Notes: a model not told the origin generated them from the letters alone. Counted from the first letter of the stretch, positions 1 to 12,549 are shown. The stretch: 64,000 nt of DNA from Antedon mediterranea (GCF_964355755.1 NC_092674.1:11475001-11539000); one strand, 5' to 3'. A program made the numbers and translations.

Positions 1-389
1 GGGATTGGTGTAATTATTCCATCTGTTTGAAGTTTCAATTCTATTTCCTTCTGGTTAAATGTGTACAAAGTAAACAAAAATCGACATGACGAAAAACTTG
101 CTTGGCTGTGATTTTCAGTTGTACTCTACAGTGCAGTGTAGTTATAGTTTTGTCTGTTTCGTGTTTGCTTTCCAAGAGAGTTTCATAGTCCCCTTCGCAC
201 CTCAACCCCTAAGGCTGGTCATCTCTTCATCAAGAGTCAGCCTATCCAGAAAAACTCTGAGCATTCGGACTGCAGCTTCCCTGGTTGTGTGGCTCTGCGT
301 GCATTTAATTCTTTCAGCCAGGCGTGGTTTGCATAATATGCCTCTTGCAGACATTCGGGGGTGTTTGATTTGAAAGACCAACTTCAATA

Positions 390-1190
390 TCTTGTTTGAA
401 TTTCTCCATGTTTATTTGTTTTAAATTGTGATTTTTTTCTCACAATTTTTTGTAATGCTGGTTTTTTAAGATCCAGATTGCACATTACTGCAAAATGGTC
501 AGAAAAACCTGGATGAACATATATCATAGATATAAATGAATCTACATTATCACGAATAATGGTAAGGTCAAGACAATGACCACTGTGTGTGTAGGCTCAC
601 TGACATGTTGCAAAAGGCTGAATGATAATAGAAGAGATTTAAATTTATTATCATGTGAATTATTCGCATTATCCTTATGAATGTTAAAATCTCCACAACA
701 AATTATTTCAGATGAGTAAAAAAGGTACTCGTGTATTACCGCATGGTCAGGAAATGTTAACAATATTGAATATTTTAGACTTTGATGAAATCTGAACATG
801 AATGACTACAAATGAAGAGAATGATATTATCATATTTACAATTATATTAATTTTATAAAGAATTCCAACACCACCTCCAATTTTATCAACTCTAGGGACA
901 TTTTTAAAACTATACCCTAATGTTGTTAAATTACTAATCACAAAAACATCAATCGATTTTAACCAGGTTTCTGATACTGCTACACAATATCTATACTGAT
1001 CCAAAACAAAATCACAGAACTCATCACATTTATTTTTCGTAATGATCGAGCATTTAGTATACACAAGTTTAATTTTGAAGAATGTGAACTTCTGGTGCAG
1101 TGTTGTTTTACAAACTGTTTCGAGGTACTTGCTCCGCTCTTGATATATTTGGTTTCTGTGGGTTTTATTGGTTGAAACTGATGTTCCAAC
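390..1190 (-). pseudogene. LINE (non-LTR retrotransposon) endonuclease domain, broken
   Basis: Minus-strand reading frames give, in order, an N-terminal LN-x-RSLR-like stretch near 1090, an SETWL motif near 960, a CGDFNIH motif near 690, and a DLTIIRD...SDHFAVMCNL block near 470-570. This is the order of an apurinic-type endonuclease domain of a CR1/L2/Rex1-like LINE ORF2. The pieces lie in different frames, so the copy is dead. No reverse transcriptase follows on the 3' side (below 390). Just upstream (1211-1330) the minus strand reads FSADGIHLN, which resembles the end of a LINE ORF1 esterase; that stretch is shared with 9277-9400. The family assignment is from motif recognition only. Confidence 0.7.
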
Positions 1191-1210
1191 GAACGGTTTG
1201 CTTCCGTTTG

Positions 1211-4200
1211 TCAGCGATACAGATTTGCCTGACGAAAAACCGTCCAGGTACACACACAGATTTATCACAATTTATATGCTTCTGGCAAAAGACCCAACTC
1301 AAATTTTATTGAGGTGAATTCCGTCAGCAGAAAATGACATAACTGTTGTCAATCTTTTATTATTTGTATCATTAATTCGTTAAAACAGGCTCTTTTTTCC
1401 GATGAATTATTGAGGATATTGTCAACTTCTACTATATATATACTAGTTTACTCGATACCATTGGTACAGTATATAAATTATGAACAGATGTAATTTATGT
1501 TACGATGTTGCATTTTAATACACCGTTATTATCCATGCCGGGTATCTATTCATAGCACTGGATGCTAGGCATGTTGCGTCCAAGAATACTAAAGATGGAG
1601 TAAACCAATTAGGTCAGCTGCTGTTGATTCCTTGTTTTAATGTACGCAGCTCTCACAACATACAGAAATTAAAAGAGTAAAATTAATGTTTTAAAGTACT
1701 TCCTTTAATATGCACCATCCACAATGATGTCAACATTTGCAAAGTAATTCCAAAACAAAGTAAAATCCCAGAGATATCCAATAGTAATAAAGTGTAAATA
1801 ATAAACTGTAGAGCTAGAGCTGGTAAAAGAAAATAATGGCTGCTGTGCACTTGCACAGACCTGTACCCTTGCACAGGCAAACAACAACTGAACAGAACAA
1901 AAGAAAATTAGGACAAAGGAAAACAAAGGAGAAACAGCACACTGTGCACACTTGGCAAATAATATGTAAATGAGAATGCAAATAAGAAAGTAACAGAATA
2001 AATGAATATTCATAGGGCAGAAACTTCTATTATAATAGGAACTAAAGTAATATAAAATAAATACATGCACTCTGCAGTAACAATAACTATACAATTGTAG
2101 TGATTTGATATTTTAATATCTCCAAAAATGGTTAGTTATTATTACAACCCTATACAATAATATCTTCAGAAGGCCCTCACTGATTAGTTGACCATTGTCA
2201 TCTAGCATCATTTCTTTACATGCGCGCAACATTTCTCTAAAAAATTCTTGTCTCGGGCCCCCCTAAATCTTTAGCTCTCTCGCCCAAAAACTCAACTTCC
2301 AGTGGAACTGTTAAGTCAGGGTCAGGCGCCATAAGTTCGACAACTCCGTCAGCGAAAAGCGTGTTCCTAGAGGGAAATGTGTTTTTAAGTATGATTTTCT
2401 CAAATAATGAACCTGGTCGGTATGTAGTTTTTATTTGTCGTAATAATGACCGTGCGATAAACATTGGAAATGTGTCGCCTTCCATGGTTTCAGCATCGGT
2501 TGTGAGGTCGAGTGGGTGACCACGCATCACATTCTTCTGAAACGTTCTCAGAATTTCTACAAGATTATTTCCTTTAAACAATAAAAAAAAATAAATAATT
2601 AGCAGCAAGTCGTTATTTTCATTAAAGAAAAGACTAAAAACTTAAATTATTTTAAGTTAGCTGATATTAAATGTTAGTTTCTCAGTTTTATCCACTTTTC
2701 TTAATTGTTATTATTATTATTAAAGGATGGCAAAGTTTAGTAAACTTCTAATTTGACTCCTAATTTAGTTGTGTTCTATTATTGTTTATGCGTACACTAT
2801 TATTATCTTGTTTGCATTATAAACACTATTATTATCTTGTTTGCATTATAAACACTATTATTTTAATATTTTGCATAAACGTTATTTGAATTGAATTGAA
2901 ATAACTTGCATTGTATTCAGCGTTTTTCTGACGGCTTTGTGAACATGAGTTTGCAAGGGTTTAAATGTTGGTCTGCCTTTGGAACATCCCTAAATAACAA
3001 CAGATAGTGTTATATTACAAAAATTGAAATTTAAAATTGTTTGCGCCAAATGGTGAAGATACGTCTGTGAGCCGGGCTAGGCACACTGACAGAGCATAGT
3101 GAGTCAACCAGTATCGGATTTCAAATAATAAATACGTTGCGCTGTAGTAACTTCCTTACAATTGAAGTGGGAATGTTATAGGAAAAACCCCTCCAGTCTC
3201 TTCTAGCAAGCACAATTTACGCATTATTATTAGTATCATGCGTGTATAGGCTTATTTGTGAAGTACTGTACAAATTTGAACGATGATATAATAACGCATT
3301 ACCTATTACAATTTCTAAGAATGGTTGTTATCGTCCAAAATAATACCTTGTGGGTCATATTTAAAAACGACAACTACAATATAGGTTACGATTTAGATGG
3401 TAAAACAATATTTTAGACTACTGTATTAAAATTATTCCCAGTAACTTTTATGAGAACTCTTCAATACTTCACTAGCTGTTTTAAATTAAATACTATAGGC
3501 ACATAATCAATAAATCAATAAATACAAATCAACAAAAATTATCTTTACCTTACTCTTCATTCTTTTCTTCTCACTAAGTTCTTTGACACTAGCATAGTGT
3601 TTTGTTGAATCAACATTTCCCTGTTGAATCCACTGAAATTCAACAGCGGTAAAAAATGGCTATTGAATCACAGGCAAATTTGTGTTGCAGAAAAAAGGAT
3701 GTGTCAAAGTTATTACTGGTTTTCATTATGACATCGATACTTTAGGTATTGCTAAATATACTTGAAAAATTGCTTGATAGCGTTTTGTTCTTTTCTTGAT
3801 AAAAATCTTGAGGATGTGCATTTAATTTAAATTATTAAACCATATTTAGGGATTAAAAATGAAGGAACAACATACCGGTCGATGGTATCAAGGGAACTGT
3901 GTGATTAATTGATGTTGATTCATGATCTTCATCAAATTGGCACCATAAAATGCCAGTATCCGGACCACAATCCTGATCACAAGGTGTCAATTTTTCCATT
4001 GTAACGCTAATGACAAGAATTACACTTGGAGCATTTCTTAAATCAAAATTAACAATTATTAAATACTTCAATGATGACCATAGTGTTCATAGATTTATAT
4101 ATAAATGTCATTTGATAATGTTTGATTAATAATAGAGAAACATAATCTGTATCTATAATATATATCTATAATATACTCATAGCACTAATAACAAGTTGCC

Positions 4201-4781
4201 ACTATATGTACTACCAATTGGTTGTTGGTCTATGGCCTCTGTTCTTATCTATTGAAGCAACCAGAACATCTTGACAGTATGCTTTTGCAAACTCCAATAA
4301 TGCCTGATTCACAGACATAGAAGGAAATGCTGAAATGCTGAAATAGAAGAGGCCTCGAACTGGAGGCCACTTCAGGAAATAGCTCTCTGCATATTTCTTT
4401 GATTACATTGTACTTTTCTTATGGCACAACAACCCGATTCTTTGCTATCTCGTCTAAAATGTTACAGTAGTGTGACATACAGTATTTCTTTGGCCGTACT
4501 CGATTATGTTGGAGGAAATAAGCATAAGAGCAAACAAAGCCTTTACCACAGGGTGTAATTCACTATTTTGAATCAGTATTACGACTGTACTAATGTGTTG
4601 ACCGGGCCCGGAATTATGGTAGTGCTAGTATACCATGTAGTTTAGCCTCAAAGCGATACCACGTAGCTGGAGTAGTTTGGAGAAATACATTAGAGATTCA
4701 TGAGACTTGGTGTGTGATGATTTAGCAAAATAATCTCTGTGAAAGACAAAATTGTTGAATTGGGGAATATTATTCCTATAC
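1211..4781 (-). repeat. Segmental repeat copy A (3.6 kb), HECT-like exons inside
   Basis: This block matches 9277-12536 almost base for base over long stretches, at an offset of about 7.76 kb for 2.1-4.1 kb. Differences: about 470 bp present only here (1615-2090) and about 190 bp present only in the other copy (9545-9735). Similarity stops abruptly at 4781, where a LINE fragment begins, while copy B continues into a hAT transposase gene. A third copy at 8476-9276 keeps both ends but lacks the middle. The near-identity implies recent duplication. Confidence 0.85.
2161..4036 (-). pseudogene. HECT-type E3 ubiquitin ligase-like gene fragment, copy A
   Basis: Three exon-like blocks with splice signals: 3876-4036 (acceptor before 4036, donor GTATGT), 3549-3632 (28 codons, acceptor TTTCAG, donor GTAAAG), and an exon ending at 2571 that runs to about 2161. 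The last reads as the start of a HECT domain: LTVPLEVEFLGERAKDLGGP fits the family's V-x-F-x-GE-x-x-x-D-x-GGP signature. Immediately after, a run of G shifts the frame: RQEFFREML appears in another frame. HECT domains transfer ubiquitin through a C-terminal cysteine; that region is not seen. That the three blocks belong to one gene is inferred from order and strand. The copy is probably a fragment carried by the repeat rather than a working ligase. Confidence 0.5.
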
Positions 4782-4799
4782 TTAACTACCAATAATGTT

Positions 4800-5400
4800 A
4801 TACTGGGAATTGGCGTAGCTGGATTTCTTAACCTTACCCCAGAAACTATTGTAGTCCTTATCGTCAAAAGACTTGGCCATCGAGTCCGCCCTTAGCATTT
4901 CTTCGTTGGATTTACACTTTCTGAGGGCATTTTTGAAATTAAATCTAGTGATTTTCATGTGTTCATAGATGTGGCCATATCTGGGTTTACCCAACCCACG
5001 CCACTTCAAAAATGCTCCCCGGGCATGTTTATGAAATCCAGCTACTCGGTTATTCCACCCAGGGACAACATTGACTTTTTGATTTTTAGTCGACTTAAAA
5101 CACCACTTTCAGACACTCAATAATATTGTCATATAAATCACTAATATCATCATGTCAGTTACTATAATATCACCTTTTCGTCTTGGTTTGTGCACATTAT
5201 TTTCCTTTAATTGGGGACACACGCACATAGTAAATCCTTTGCAGCTTTAATGTCATTTAAAGTGAAATTTGCAACAGTGATAGCGTGAAGACGGGCAAAC
5301 GTCATTGAACCCATGTTATTAACGAGAAAGCACAACAATTCATTAATTAAAACATCACCTGGTTGGTGAATAGTAGTTTCACTTTAATACAGAAGATAGT
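4800..5400 (-). pseudogene. LINE ORF fragments (ORF1-like piece and EN-RT linker)
   Basis: On the minus strand, 5020-4800 reads GLGKPRYGHIYEHMK, then a KCKSNEEMLRADSMA-type stretch and DYNSFWGKVKK. This matches the linker between endonuclease and reverse transcriptase of CR1/L2-like LINEs. Further upstream, 5370-5220 reads NELLCFLVNNM...LNDIKAAKDLL, resembling the N-terminal part of LINE-associated ORFs in invertebrates. Stops and frameshifts separate the pieces. There is no reverse transcriptase next to them. Family calls rest on recognition only. Confidence 0.5.
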
Positions 5401-5731
5401 AGATCACTGGTACTAGTTGATGGCACGTCAATGTCATTAGTTAATTCCATCTGGCTACCCAAGGTAGTACTTTAACGCCGCAGCTGGATGACGTCATAGC
5501 GAGTAGCACACCTGTGAAGCCCTAAGGCAAGCACACTTCAATAAAGTTATCATAAAGTGACCTTGTCAAGTTCATGGAATCCTTGTCTGATTGTTCCAGA
5601 TACGTTGCCATTTTATCACTCGTCATGCAGCCATATAACTACAAATATTAAAACCATGTTTAAAGCCGGCCAAAATGGATGTGTACATACCTTGTGGGGA
5701 ACCTGTTAAGTAAGACGTTAGGTTGTTCAGT

Positions 5732-6640
5732 CTAATTGGGGTTGGTAGCGAGAAAGGATGGTGGTTGCCTAATTTTGTTAGGTTTTTGGAAACAAATTGT
5801 TGGGTGGTTTCCCCTGCAAATGTCGCAAGTATGTTTGAGGGTACAGGGTTTCTTTCTACAATCCTTTCCGTCGTTCCAGTTCCAACAGACTCCCCGGTTT
5901 CGCGTGTTTCGAAAGGAACTCTGAAATTTACTTTGAAAACGTTTGGTTTGGGACGTGTCAGTACGTAAATAATTATAGCATTTTACGAGGAGTTCCGTAT
6001 TCAAGAGCCCCCATTCTAGTGGACGAGATTGTCTCGCTTTTCGAAAGTTCAAGTCGTATCTTCGCCAGGCCCCTACCGGACCCGACGTATAAATATCTAG
6101 AATGTTAGCTATATACTTAAGCATAGGTTGGCATGCTTCTTTCTCTTTCAATATATATATGGATACATAAATATGCATCGCTTTCACCCAATCTAAAAAT
6201 TCAAGCGGTTGTTGTTGTTGGGGTGGTTCATGGTGAAGCTGTATGTTGCCATTGCCTACCGACATGCCCGTTACTGTAGCTTGTTCTTTATAACTAGGAA
6301 GTAGTGAACGCAGTTCAATAAATGTATCATTCCATATTTTATTTTTGATGGCTGCGCTGATACCTGCCCCAAGGGGGATGGCCTCTGATATATGGATATT
6401 GGGTTGAGCCAAAAGCTCCTCACCTGGAATTTGGTGGATAAATTCAGGTACTGGTGTCGTTGACACGATGTCCTTGGATACTGCGTGGCTGTCCTGAGGT
6501 TCTTTTTGACTCTCCACTTGTTGTAAGGCGTGCAGTTCTTTTGCCAGTTTGGCATAGTCAAGCGACGTCGCTACCTGCGGTACCTTCTTTTTCTGTGCGT
6601 TTTTTTCCGTTTTTGAATTTTTTGACGTTGTTTTTGGCAT
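5732..6640 (-). CDS. Retroelement gag-like protein with CCCH/zinc-knuckle-like end
   Basis: An uninterrupted 302-residue ORF starting MPKTTSKNSK. It has a Lys-rich N-terminus (1-30), a central W-x-x-YD-x-x-FR motif (about 210-220) followed by an EWG/NTEL segment, and a Cys/His-rich tail at about 250-285 with CWNWNDGKDC, C-x4-H and C-x2-C...H-x4-C. This arrangement is seen in ORF1 (gag-like) proteins of tyrosine-recombinase retrotransposons (DIRS/Ngaro type) of invertebrates and fish. Such proteins package element RNA. An intact ORF in a decayed landscape suggests a young insertion, but no RT, RNase H or recombinase ORF follows on the minus strand. It could instead belong to another retroelement class. 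Confidence 0.6.
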   Translation of the reverse strand: MPKTTSKNSKTEKNAQKKKVPQVATSLDYAKLAKELHALQQVESQKEPQDSHAVSKDIVSTTPVPEFIHQIPGEELLAQPNIHISEAIPLGAGISAAIKNKIWNDTFIELRSLLPSYKEQATVTGMSVGNGNIQLHHEPPQQQQPLEFLDWVKAMHIYVSIYILKEKEACQPMLKYIANILDIYTSGPVGAWRRYDLNFRKARQSRPLEWGLLNTELLVKCYNYLRTDTSQTKRFQSKFQSSFRNTRNRGVCWNWNDGKDCRKKPCTLKHTCDICRGNHPTICFQKPNKIRQPPSFLATNPN

Positions 6641-7455
6641 ATTGTTTCTGGACGCCTACTGGACTCCTGTAGCCCCAGCATAAAAGAAAAAGTGTTTAAA
6701 ATGATAGGTTAATGTGAGGAATTTTCCTGAGCACATCAGATACCTATTACTGGTACCTTACAAAGGCTTGCTTAATTTAAATAGAATCGCCAAGCATTGC
6801 ATGTGCAATGAAATTAGAAATACGAGGAGACCAAATATAGCTCAGAAATATAGGTCAGATATAGTGTTGGTGTAAACCACCCAACATAAGTAAAAGTCGT
6901 GCAATTCTTTAAAAACGAATGCACTGTTATGAGTCATTGAGCTAGCAAAACTGTCCCTCGGGCGTAAAGCAAAGTAGCAGCAAAAGTTTCAAATAGTAAG
7001 GTATCTTCCGGTATATGTCCCTGGACCAAAACATAGCCGGAAATAAAAATGTTTCTACTTAGGCCCCTATATGAGAGCAAAACGAATCGTAGAAAATAAA
7101 ATGCTCAAAATGAGAGCAAAAATAACCTCAAAGGCAGGGTGAAAAACTCTGCCAATAGTAGCTCGATGTAAAAATGGTTGGCCTATATAAGAGAACAGTA
7201 ATTTTGCCTAAGGCCGCCGTCATGAGCAAAAAGAAATAAAAGTGAGGTTAAAATGATCCAGGTATTAAATGTATAACATTTACGTATTGTAACTTGGCCT
7301 ATAATTGGCACATAAAACGTAAATAATAGAGTTTTACTTTGACAGTAAAAGAAAAATGTAAGTTGGAGACATGTGTGTTGCACACCATCCCGTCGACTTA
7401 GTATAAACGATGATACAAGACAGTCGTCTTAAAGCCTAATCTTAAATAAATTATG
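6641..7455. other. Spacer between gag-like and SGNH ORFs; nothing recognised
   Basis: No convincing coding exon, RNA gene or repeat was recognised. A 66-codon ORF at 7183-7383 has no recognisable motif. The stretch may be an untranslated or terminal part of the retroelement(s) on either side. Confidence 0.4.
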
Positions 7456-8070
7456 TTATACTGGCCATAAAAGTTTTGTTCCATATATTAGGGCGTTCCG
7501 CACACTTCTAATGAATCGCTTCATTCCTGATAATTTGTGGACATGATCAGCAGTGCTTAAATGCACACCATCTCTTCCCACGTGAGTAAAGTCCGCCTTA
7601 AAACCGCGATGCCTCCAAAAAATCACTTTAGGATGGTCAGCGAAAAGCGATTCTAAAATATTATTCACTTTCTTTATCGTTGTGTTGAACGTGGGTACAG
7701 AGTTTTTCGGTAACCTACGGATGAGCTCTCCTATTATCACTAATTTGACATCTGCCCCCAGCAATAAAAAGTCAATGAATGCCTGATAGTGTCGTATGAA
7801 GGTTGAAATATTACATGTTCCTATGTCATTTTCTCCTATCTGAATGTATACTATGTCGAACGATGTACGGCCCTTGAATAAAGAGGGTAGGTTCCGTACT
7901 CTGGCACCGCCTTTGGATTTAAAGTCCAGTAAATATGAATTATTTAGGCGCAAATGTTTGTCATCAGGAGAATTACTCACGTGTTCAGCCAAACGCCGAA
8001 TAAAAGAGTGTCCGAGTATGCATACTTCGTGACGAACAGGTATCAGTTCCATGATACTTAAAAATCGCAA
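7456..8070 (-). CDS. SGNH/GDSL-like hydrolase ORF, probably retroelement-borne
   Basis: An uninterrupted 204-residue ORF. It shows the SGNH-hydrolase blocks in order: ILGHSF at about 18-23 (catalytic Ser in the G-H-S context), a central Gly (KGGARV, about 53), IQIGENDIG at about 76-84 (block III Asn), and GRDGVHL at about 164-170 (block V Asp and His). All four family residues are present, so an active esterase is possible. The ATG at 8047 (MELIPVRHEVCILGHSF) is an alternative start closer to the domain. SGNH domains occur in Ngaro-type tyrosine-recombinase elements and in some CR1 LINE ORF1s. The gag-like ORF on the same strand 0.8 kb downstream favours a Ngaro-like source. The substrate is unknown. 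Confidence 0.65.
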   Translation of the reverse strand: MRFLSIMELIPVRHEVCILGHSFIRRLAEHVSNSPDDKHLRLNNSYLLDFKSKGGARVRNLPSLFKGRTSFDIVYIQIGENDIGTCNISTFIRHYQAFIDFLLLGADVKLVIIGELIRRLPKNSVPTFNTTIKKVNNILESLFADHPKVIFWRHRGFKADFTHVGRDGVHLSTADHVHKLSGMKRFIRSVRNALIYGTKLLWPV

Positions 8071-8475
8071 TTAAACGTTGTAATACATACCCGATAAATA
8101 CCCTATAAGAGGTAAAACAGCTAGTTCACGATACAATACCACTTCGTTAAAAGAAGTTAAAATTATTAAAATTAAAATTATTTTATACAGCAAACTTAAT
8201 AAATGCGATGTTTGTCCGGAGACGGTTATGAAGCGAATGTCGTGCTTCAGAATTAAACCACACGCCTAGAATTTAATGAGTTTACCAGTCATACTTTGAA
8301 TACCATTCTACCCTGAAGATATCATAAATCGGTAGCTTCATGGTCATCCCATCTAAACAGCTTACATAAAGTCATGGGAAACTGACCGATAAACTATACC
8401 TAGAGTGAAACCCATTGACACAAACGATTCTTCCTTTGGTATTTTTACTCGGAAGAAATTATTGCTTGCATCAGG
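8071..8475. other. Spacer, nothing recognised
   Basis: AT-rich sequence without a supported exon. It lies between the SGNH ORF and the internally deleted repeat copy C. Confidence 0.4.
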
Positions 8476-9276
8476 TATAGGTGTAGACACAGATTTATCA
8501 TCACCATTTGTATGATTTATATGCTTCTGGCAAAAGACCCAACTCCAATTTTATTTCCTTGAACCGGAGGCCACTTCTGGAAATAGCTCTCTGCATATTT
8601 CTTTGATTATATTGTACTTTTCTTATATTCTGTCAGATTTGGCACAGCAACATGAACTTTCAGCATACAGTATTTCTTTGGCCGTACTCGATTATGTTGG
8701 AGGAAATAAGCATAAGAGCAAACAAAGCCTTTACCACAGGGTGTAATTCACTATTTTGAATCAGTATTACGACTGTACTAATGTGTTGACTGGGCCAGGA
8801 ATGATGGTAGTGCTAGTATACCATGTAGTTTGCCTCAAGGCAATACCACGTAGCTGCAGTAGTTTGGAGACATTAGAGATTTCATGAGACTTGGTGTGTG
8901 ATGATTCAGCAAAATAATCTGTACTGTGAAAGACAAAATTAGTGAATTGGGGAATAATATGCCTATACTTCAAATAATAGTGGTTCGTCGTCAATAACAA
9001 CGTCGGCCCTGTCTTCTTCACTGTACTTTTCCATATTACTTTTGTACGCTGATCGGTGGAGTCCATGTAGTTCCTTTCCAGCTCTAAATGGTTCTGGGAA
9101 TTGTTGTGAAGTCTTGATAATCGATTCAACTGTGGCAACTGCTAACTTGTTTCCGATTCAACTGTGGCGACTGCTAACTTGTTTCCTAGTTTTGTTTTGT
9201 TGAGATTTACTGAAATTGAAAATGTCCTTTCAAAAGTTGCAGTACTCTGTGGAAGATTCTTTATAACACTCTTCTT
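8476..9276 (-). repeat. Segmental repeat copy C, internally deleted
   Basis: The left 90 bases match 1250-1305 and 9320-9375 (the GCTTCTGGCAAAAGACCCAA stretch). At about 8565 the sequence jumps directly to the equivalent of 4356/12108 (GGAGGCCACTT...), then continues to the equivalent of 12820. About 3 kb present in copies A and B, including the HECT-like exons, is missing. The minus strand at 8980-9240 keeps KLAVATVESIIKTSQ-type coding, which is the C-terminal end of the hAT-like frame at 12.6 kb. Copy C abuts copy B at 9276/9277. Confidence 0.75.
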
Positions 9277-12200
9277 CAGCGATACAGATTTGCCTGACGA
9301 AAAACCTTACAGGTACAGGTACACACACAGATTTATCATCACAATTTATATGCTTCTGGCAAAAGACCCAACTCAAATATTTTTGAGGTGAATTCCGTCA
9401 GCAGAAAATGACACAACTGTTGTCAATCTTTTATTATTTGTATCATTAATTCGTTAACAGGCTCTTTTTTCCGATGAAGTATTGAGGATATTGTCAACTT
9501 CTACTATATATTTACTAGTTTACTCGATACTATTGGTAGAGTTATATATCATAAATACAAAGAATACCTGGTTACTTCATAGTATGCCTACTATTATTAC
9601 ACGACAAATTTGTTTCATATGCTAGCAGAGCATTCGCCCTTTACTACACTCATCAAGTGTTCTCCAAGTAGTGAGGGAGTAGGGCCATTTTGTAAGAGAC
9701 AGAACCCTACGAAATAATAAAAGAGGATAAAAAATTATGAACAGATGTAATTTATGTTACGATGTTGCATTTTAATACACCGTTATTATCCATGCCGGGT
9801 ATCTATTCATAGCACTGGATGCTAGGTATATTGCGTCCAAGAATACCAAAGATGGAGTAAACTAATTATAACTATACAATTGTAGTGATTTGATATTTTA
9901 ATATCTCCAAAAATGGTTAGTTATTATTACAACCCTATAAAATAATAATAATATCTTCGGAAGGCCCTCACTGATTAGTTGACCATTGTCATCTAGCATC
10001 ATTTCTTTACATGCGCGCAACATTTCTCTCAAAAATTCTTGTCTCTGGCCCCCCTAAATCTTTAGCTCTCTCGCCCAAAAACTCAACTTCCAGTGGAACT
10101 GTTAAGTCAGGGTCAGGCGCCATAAGTTCGACAACTCCGTCAGCGAAAAGCGTGTTCCTAGAGGGAAATGTGTTTTTAAGTATGATTTTCTCAAATAATG
10201 AACCTTGTCGGTATGTAGTTTTTATTTGTCGTAATTGTAATTACCGTGCGATAAACATTGGAAATGTGTTGCCTTCCATGGTTTCAGCATCGGTTGTGAG
10301 GTCGAGTGGGTGACCACGCATCACATTCTTCTGAAACGTTCTCAGAATTTCCACAGGATTATTTCCTTTAAACAATAAAAAAAACTTAAATAATTAGCAG
10401 CAAGTCGTTATTTTCATTAAAGAAAAGACTAAAAACTTAAATTATTTTAAGTTAGCTGATATTAAATGTTAGTTTCTCAGTTTTATCCACTTTTCTTAAT
10501 TGTTATTATTATTATTAAAGGATGGCAAAGTTTAGTAAACTTCTAATTTGACTCCTAATTTAGTTGTGTTCTATTATTGTTTATGCGTACACTATTATTA
10601 TCTTGTTTGCATTATAAACACTATTATTTTAATATTTTGCATAAACGCTATTTGAATTGAATTGAAATAACTTGCGTTGTATTCAGCGTTTTTCTGACGG
10701 CTTTGTGAACATGAGTTTGCAAGGGTTTAAATGTTGGTCTGCCTTTGGAACATCCCTAAATAACAACAGATGGTGTTATATTACAAAAATTGAAATTTAA
10801 ATTGTTTGCGCCAAATGGTGAAGATACTGTGAGCCGGGCTAGGCACACTGACAGAGCATAGTGAGTCAACCAGTATCGGATTTCAAATAATAAATACGTT
10901 GCGCTGTAGTAACTTCCTTACAATTGAAGTGGGAATGTTATAGGAAAAACCCCTCCAGTCTCTTCTAGCAAGCACAATTTACGCATTATTATTAGTATCA
11001 TGCGTGTATAGGCTTATTTGTGAAGTACTGTACAAATTTGAACGATGATATAATAACGCATTACCTATTACAATTTCTAAGAATGGTTGTTATCGTCCAA
11101 AATAATACCTTGTGGGTCATATTTAAAAACGACAACTACAATATAGGTTACGATTTAGATGGTAAAACAATATTTTAGACTACTGTATTAAAATTATTCC
11201 CAGTAACTTTTATGAGAACTCTTCAATACTTCACTAGCTGTTTTAAATTAAATACTATAGGCACATAATCAATAAATCAATAAATACAAATCAACAAAAA
11301 TTATCTTTACCTTACTCTTCATTCTTTTCTTCTCACTAAGTTCTTTGACACTAGCATAGTGTTTTGTTGAATCAACATTTCCCTGTTGAATCCACTGAAA
11401 TTCAACAGCGGTAAAAAATGGCTATTGAATCACAGGCAAATTTGTGTTGCAGAAAAAAGGATGTGTCAAAGTTATTACTGGTTTTCATTATGACATCGAT
11501 ACTTTAGGTATTGCTAAATATACTTGAAAAATTGCTTGATAGCGTTTTGTTCTTTTCTTGATAAAAATCTTGAGGATGTGCATTTAATTTAAATTATTAA
11601 ACCATATTTAGGGATTAAAAATGAAGGAACAACATACCGGTCGATGGTATCAAGGGAACTGTGTGATTAATTGATGTTGATTCATGATCTTCATCAAATT
11701 GGCACCATAAAATGCCAGTATCCGGACCACAATCCTGATCACAAGGTGTCAATTTTTCCATTGTAACGCTAATGACAAGAATTACACTGGGAGCATTTCT
11801 TAAATCAAAATTAACAATTATTAAATACTTCAATGATGACCATAGTGTTCATAGATTATATAAATGTCATTTGATAATGTTTGATTAATAATAGAGAAAC
11901 ATAATCTGTATCTATAATATATATCTATAATATACTCATAGCACTAATAACAAGTTGCCACTATATATGTTGTTGGTCTATGGCCTCTGTTCTTATCTAT
12001 TGAAGCAACCAGAACATCTTGACGGTATGCTTTTGCAAACTCCAATAATGCCTGATTCACAGACATAGGAGGAAATGCTGAAATGCTGAAATAGAAGAGG
12101 CCTCGAACTGGAGGCCACTTCTGGAAATAGCTCTCTGCATATTTCTTTGATTACATTGTACTTTTCTTATGGCACAGCAACTTGATTCTTTGCTATCTCG

Positions 12201-12536
12201 TCTAAAATGTTACAGTAGTGTGACATACAGTATTTCTTAGGCCGTACTCGATTATGTTGGAGGAAATAAGCATAAGAGCAAACAAAGCCTTTACCACAGG
12301 GTGTAATTCACTATTTTGAATCAGTATTACGACTGTACTAATGTGTTGACCGGGCCCGGAATGATGGTAGTGCTAGTATACCATGTAGTTTAGCCTCAAG
12401 GCAATACCATGTAGCTGGAGTAGTTTGGAGAAATACATTAGAGATTCATGAGACTTGGTGTGTGATGATTTAGCAAAATAATCTCTACTGTGAAAGACAA
12501 AATTGTTGAATTGGGGAATATTATGCCTATACTTCA
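9277..12536 (-). repeat. Segmental repeat copy B
   Basis: Near-identical to 1211-4781. On its right side it runs without a break into the hAT-like transposase exons (12.55-14.48 kb), so copy B appears to be the most complete version of the unit. Small differences include about 190 bp at 9545-9735 absent from copy A and loss of one short CACTATTATTATCTTG repeat near 10610. Confidence 0.8.
9950..11798 (-). pseudogene. HECT-type E3 ligase-like gene fragment, copy B
   Basis: The same three exon-like blocks as copy A, at 11638-11798, 11311-11394, and an exon ending at 10365. The first reads identically to copy A at protein level. In the HECT-like exon, a change and three extra bases after FPMFIAR create a TAA stop, where copy A reads on as SLLRQIK. 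Copy B therefore cannot make the domain. The G-run frameshift after DLGGP is present here too. Confidence 0.55.
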
Positions 12537-12549
12537 AATAATGGTGGTT

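Noticed and set aside
86-373. 95-codon plus-strand ORF at the window edge
   Set aside because: No motif. The minus strand of the neighbouring region reads as LINE sequence, so chance opening is more likely.
5723-5968. Plus-strand ORFs opposite the gag-like gene
   Set aside because: Shadow frames of the intact 302-aa minus ORF.
10011-10313. 100-codon plus-strand ORF
   Set aside because: Antisense shadow of the HECT-like exon in repeat copy B.
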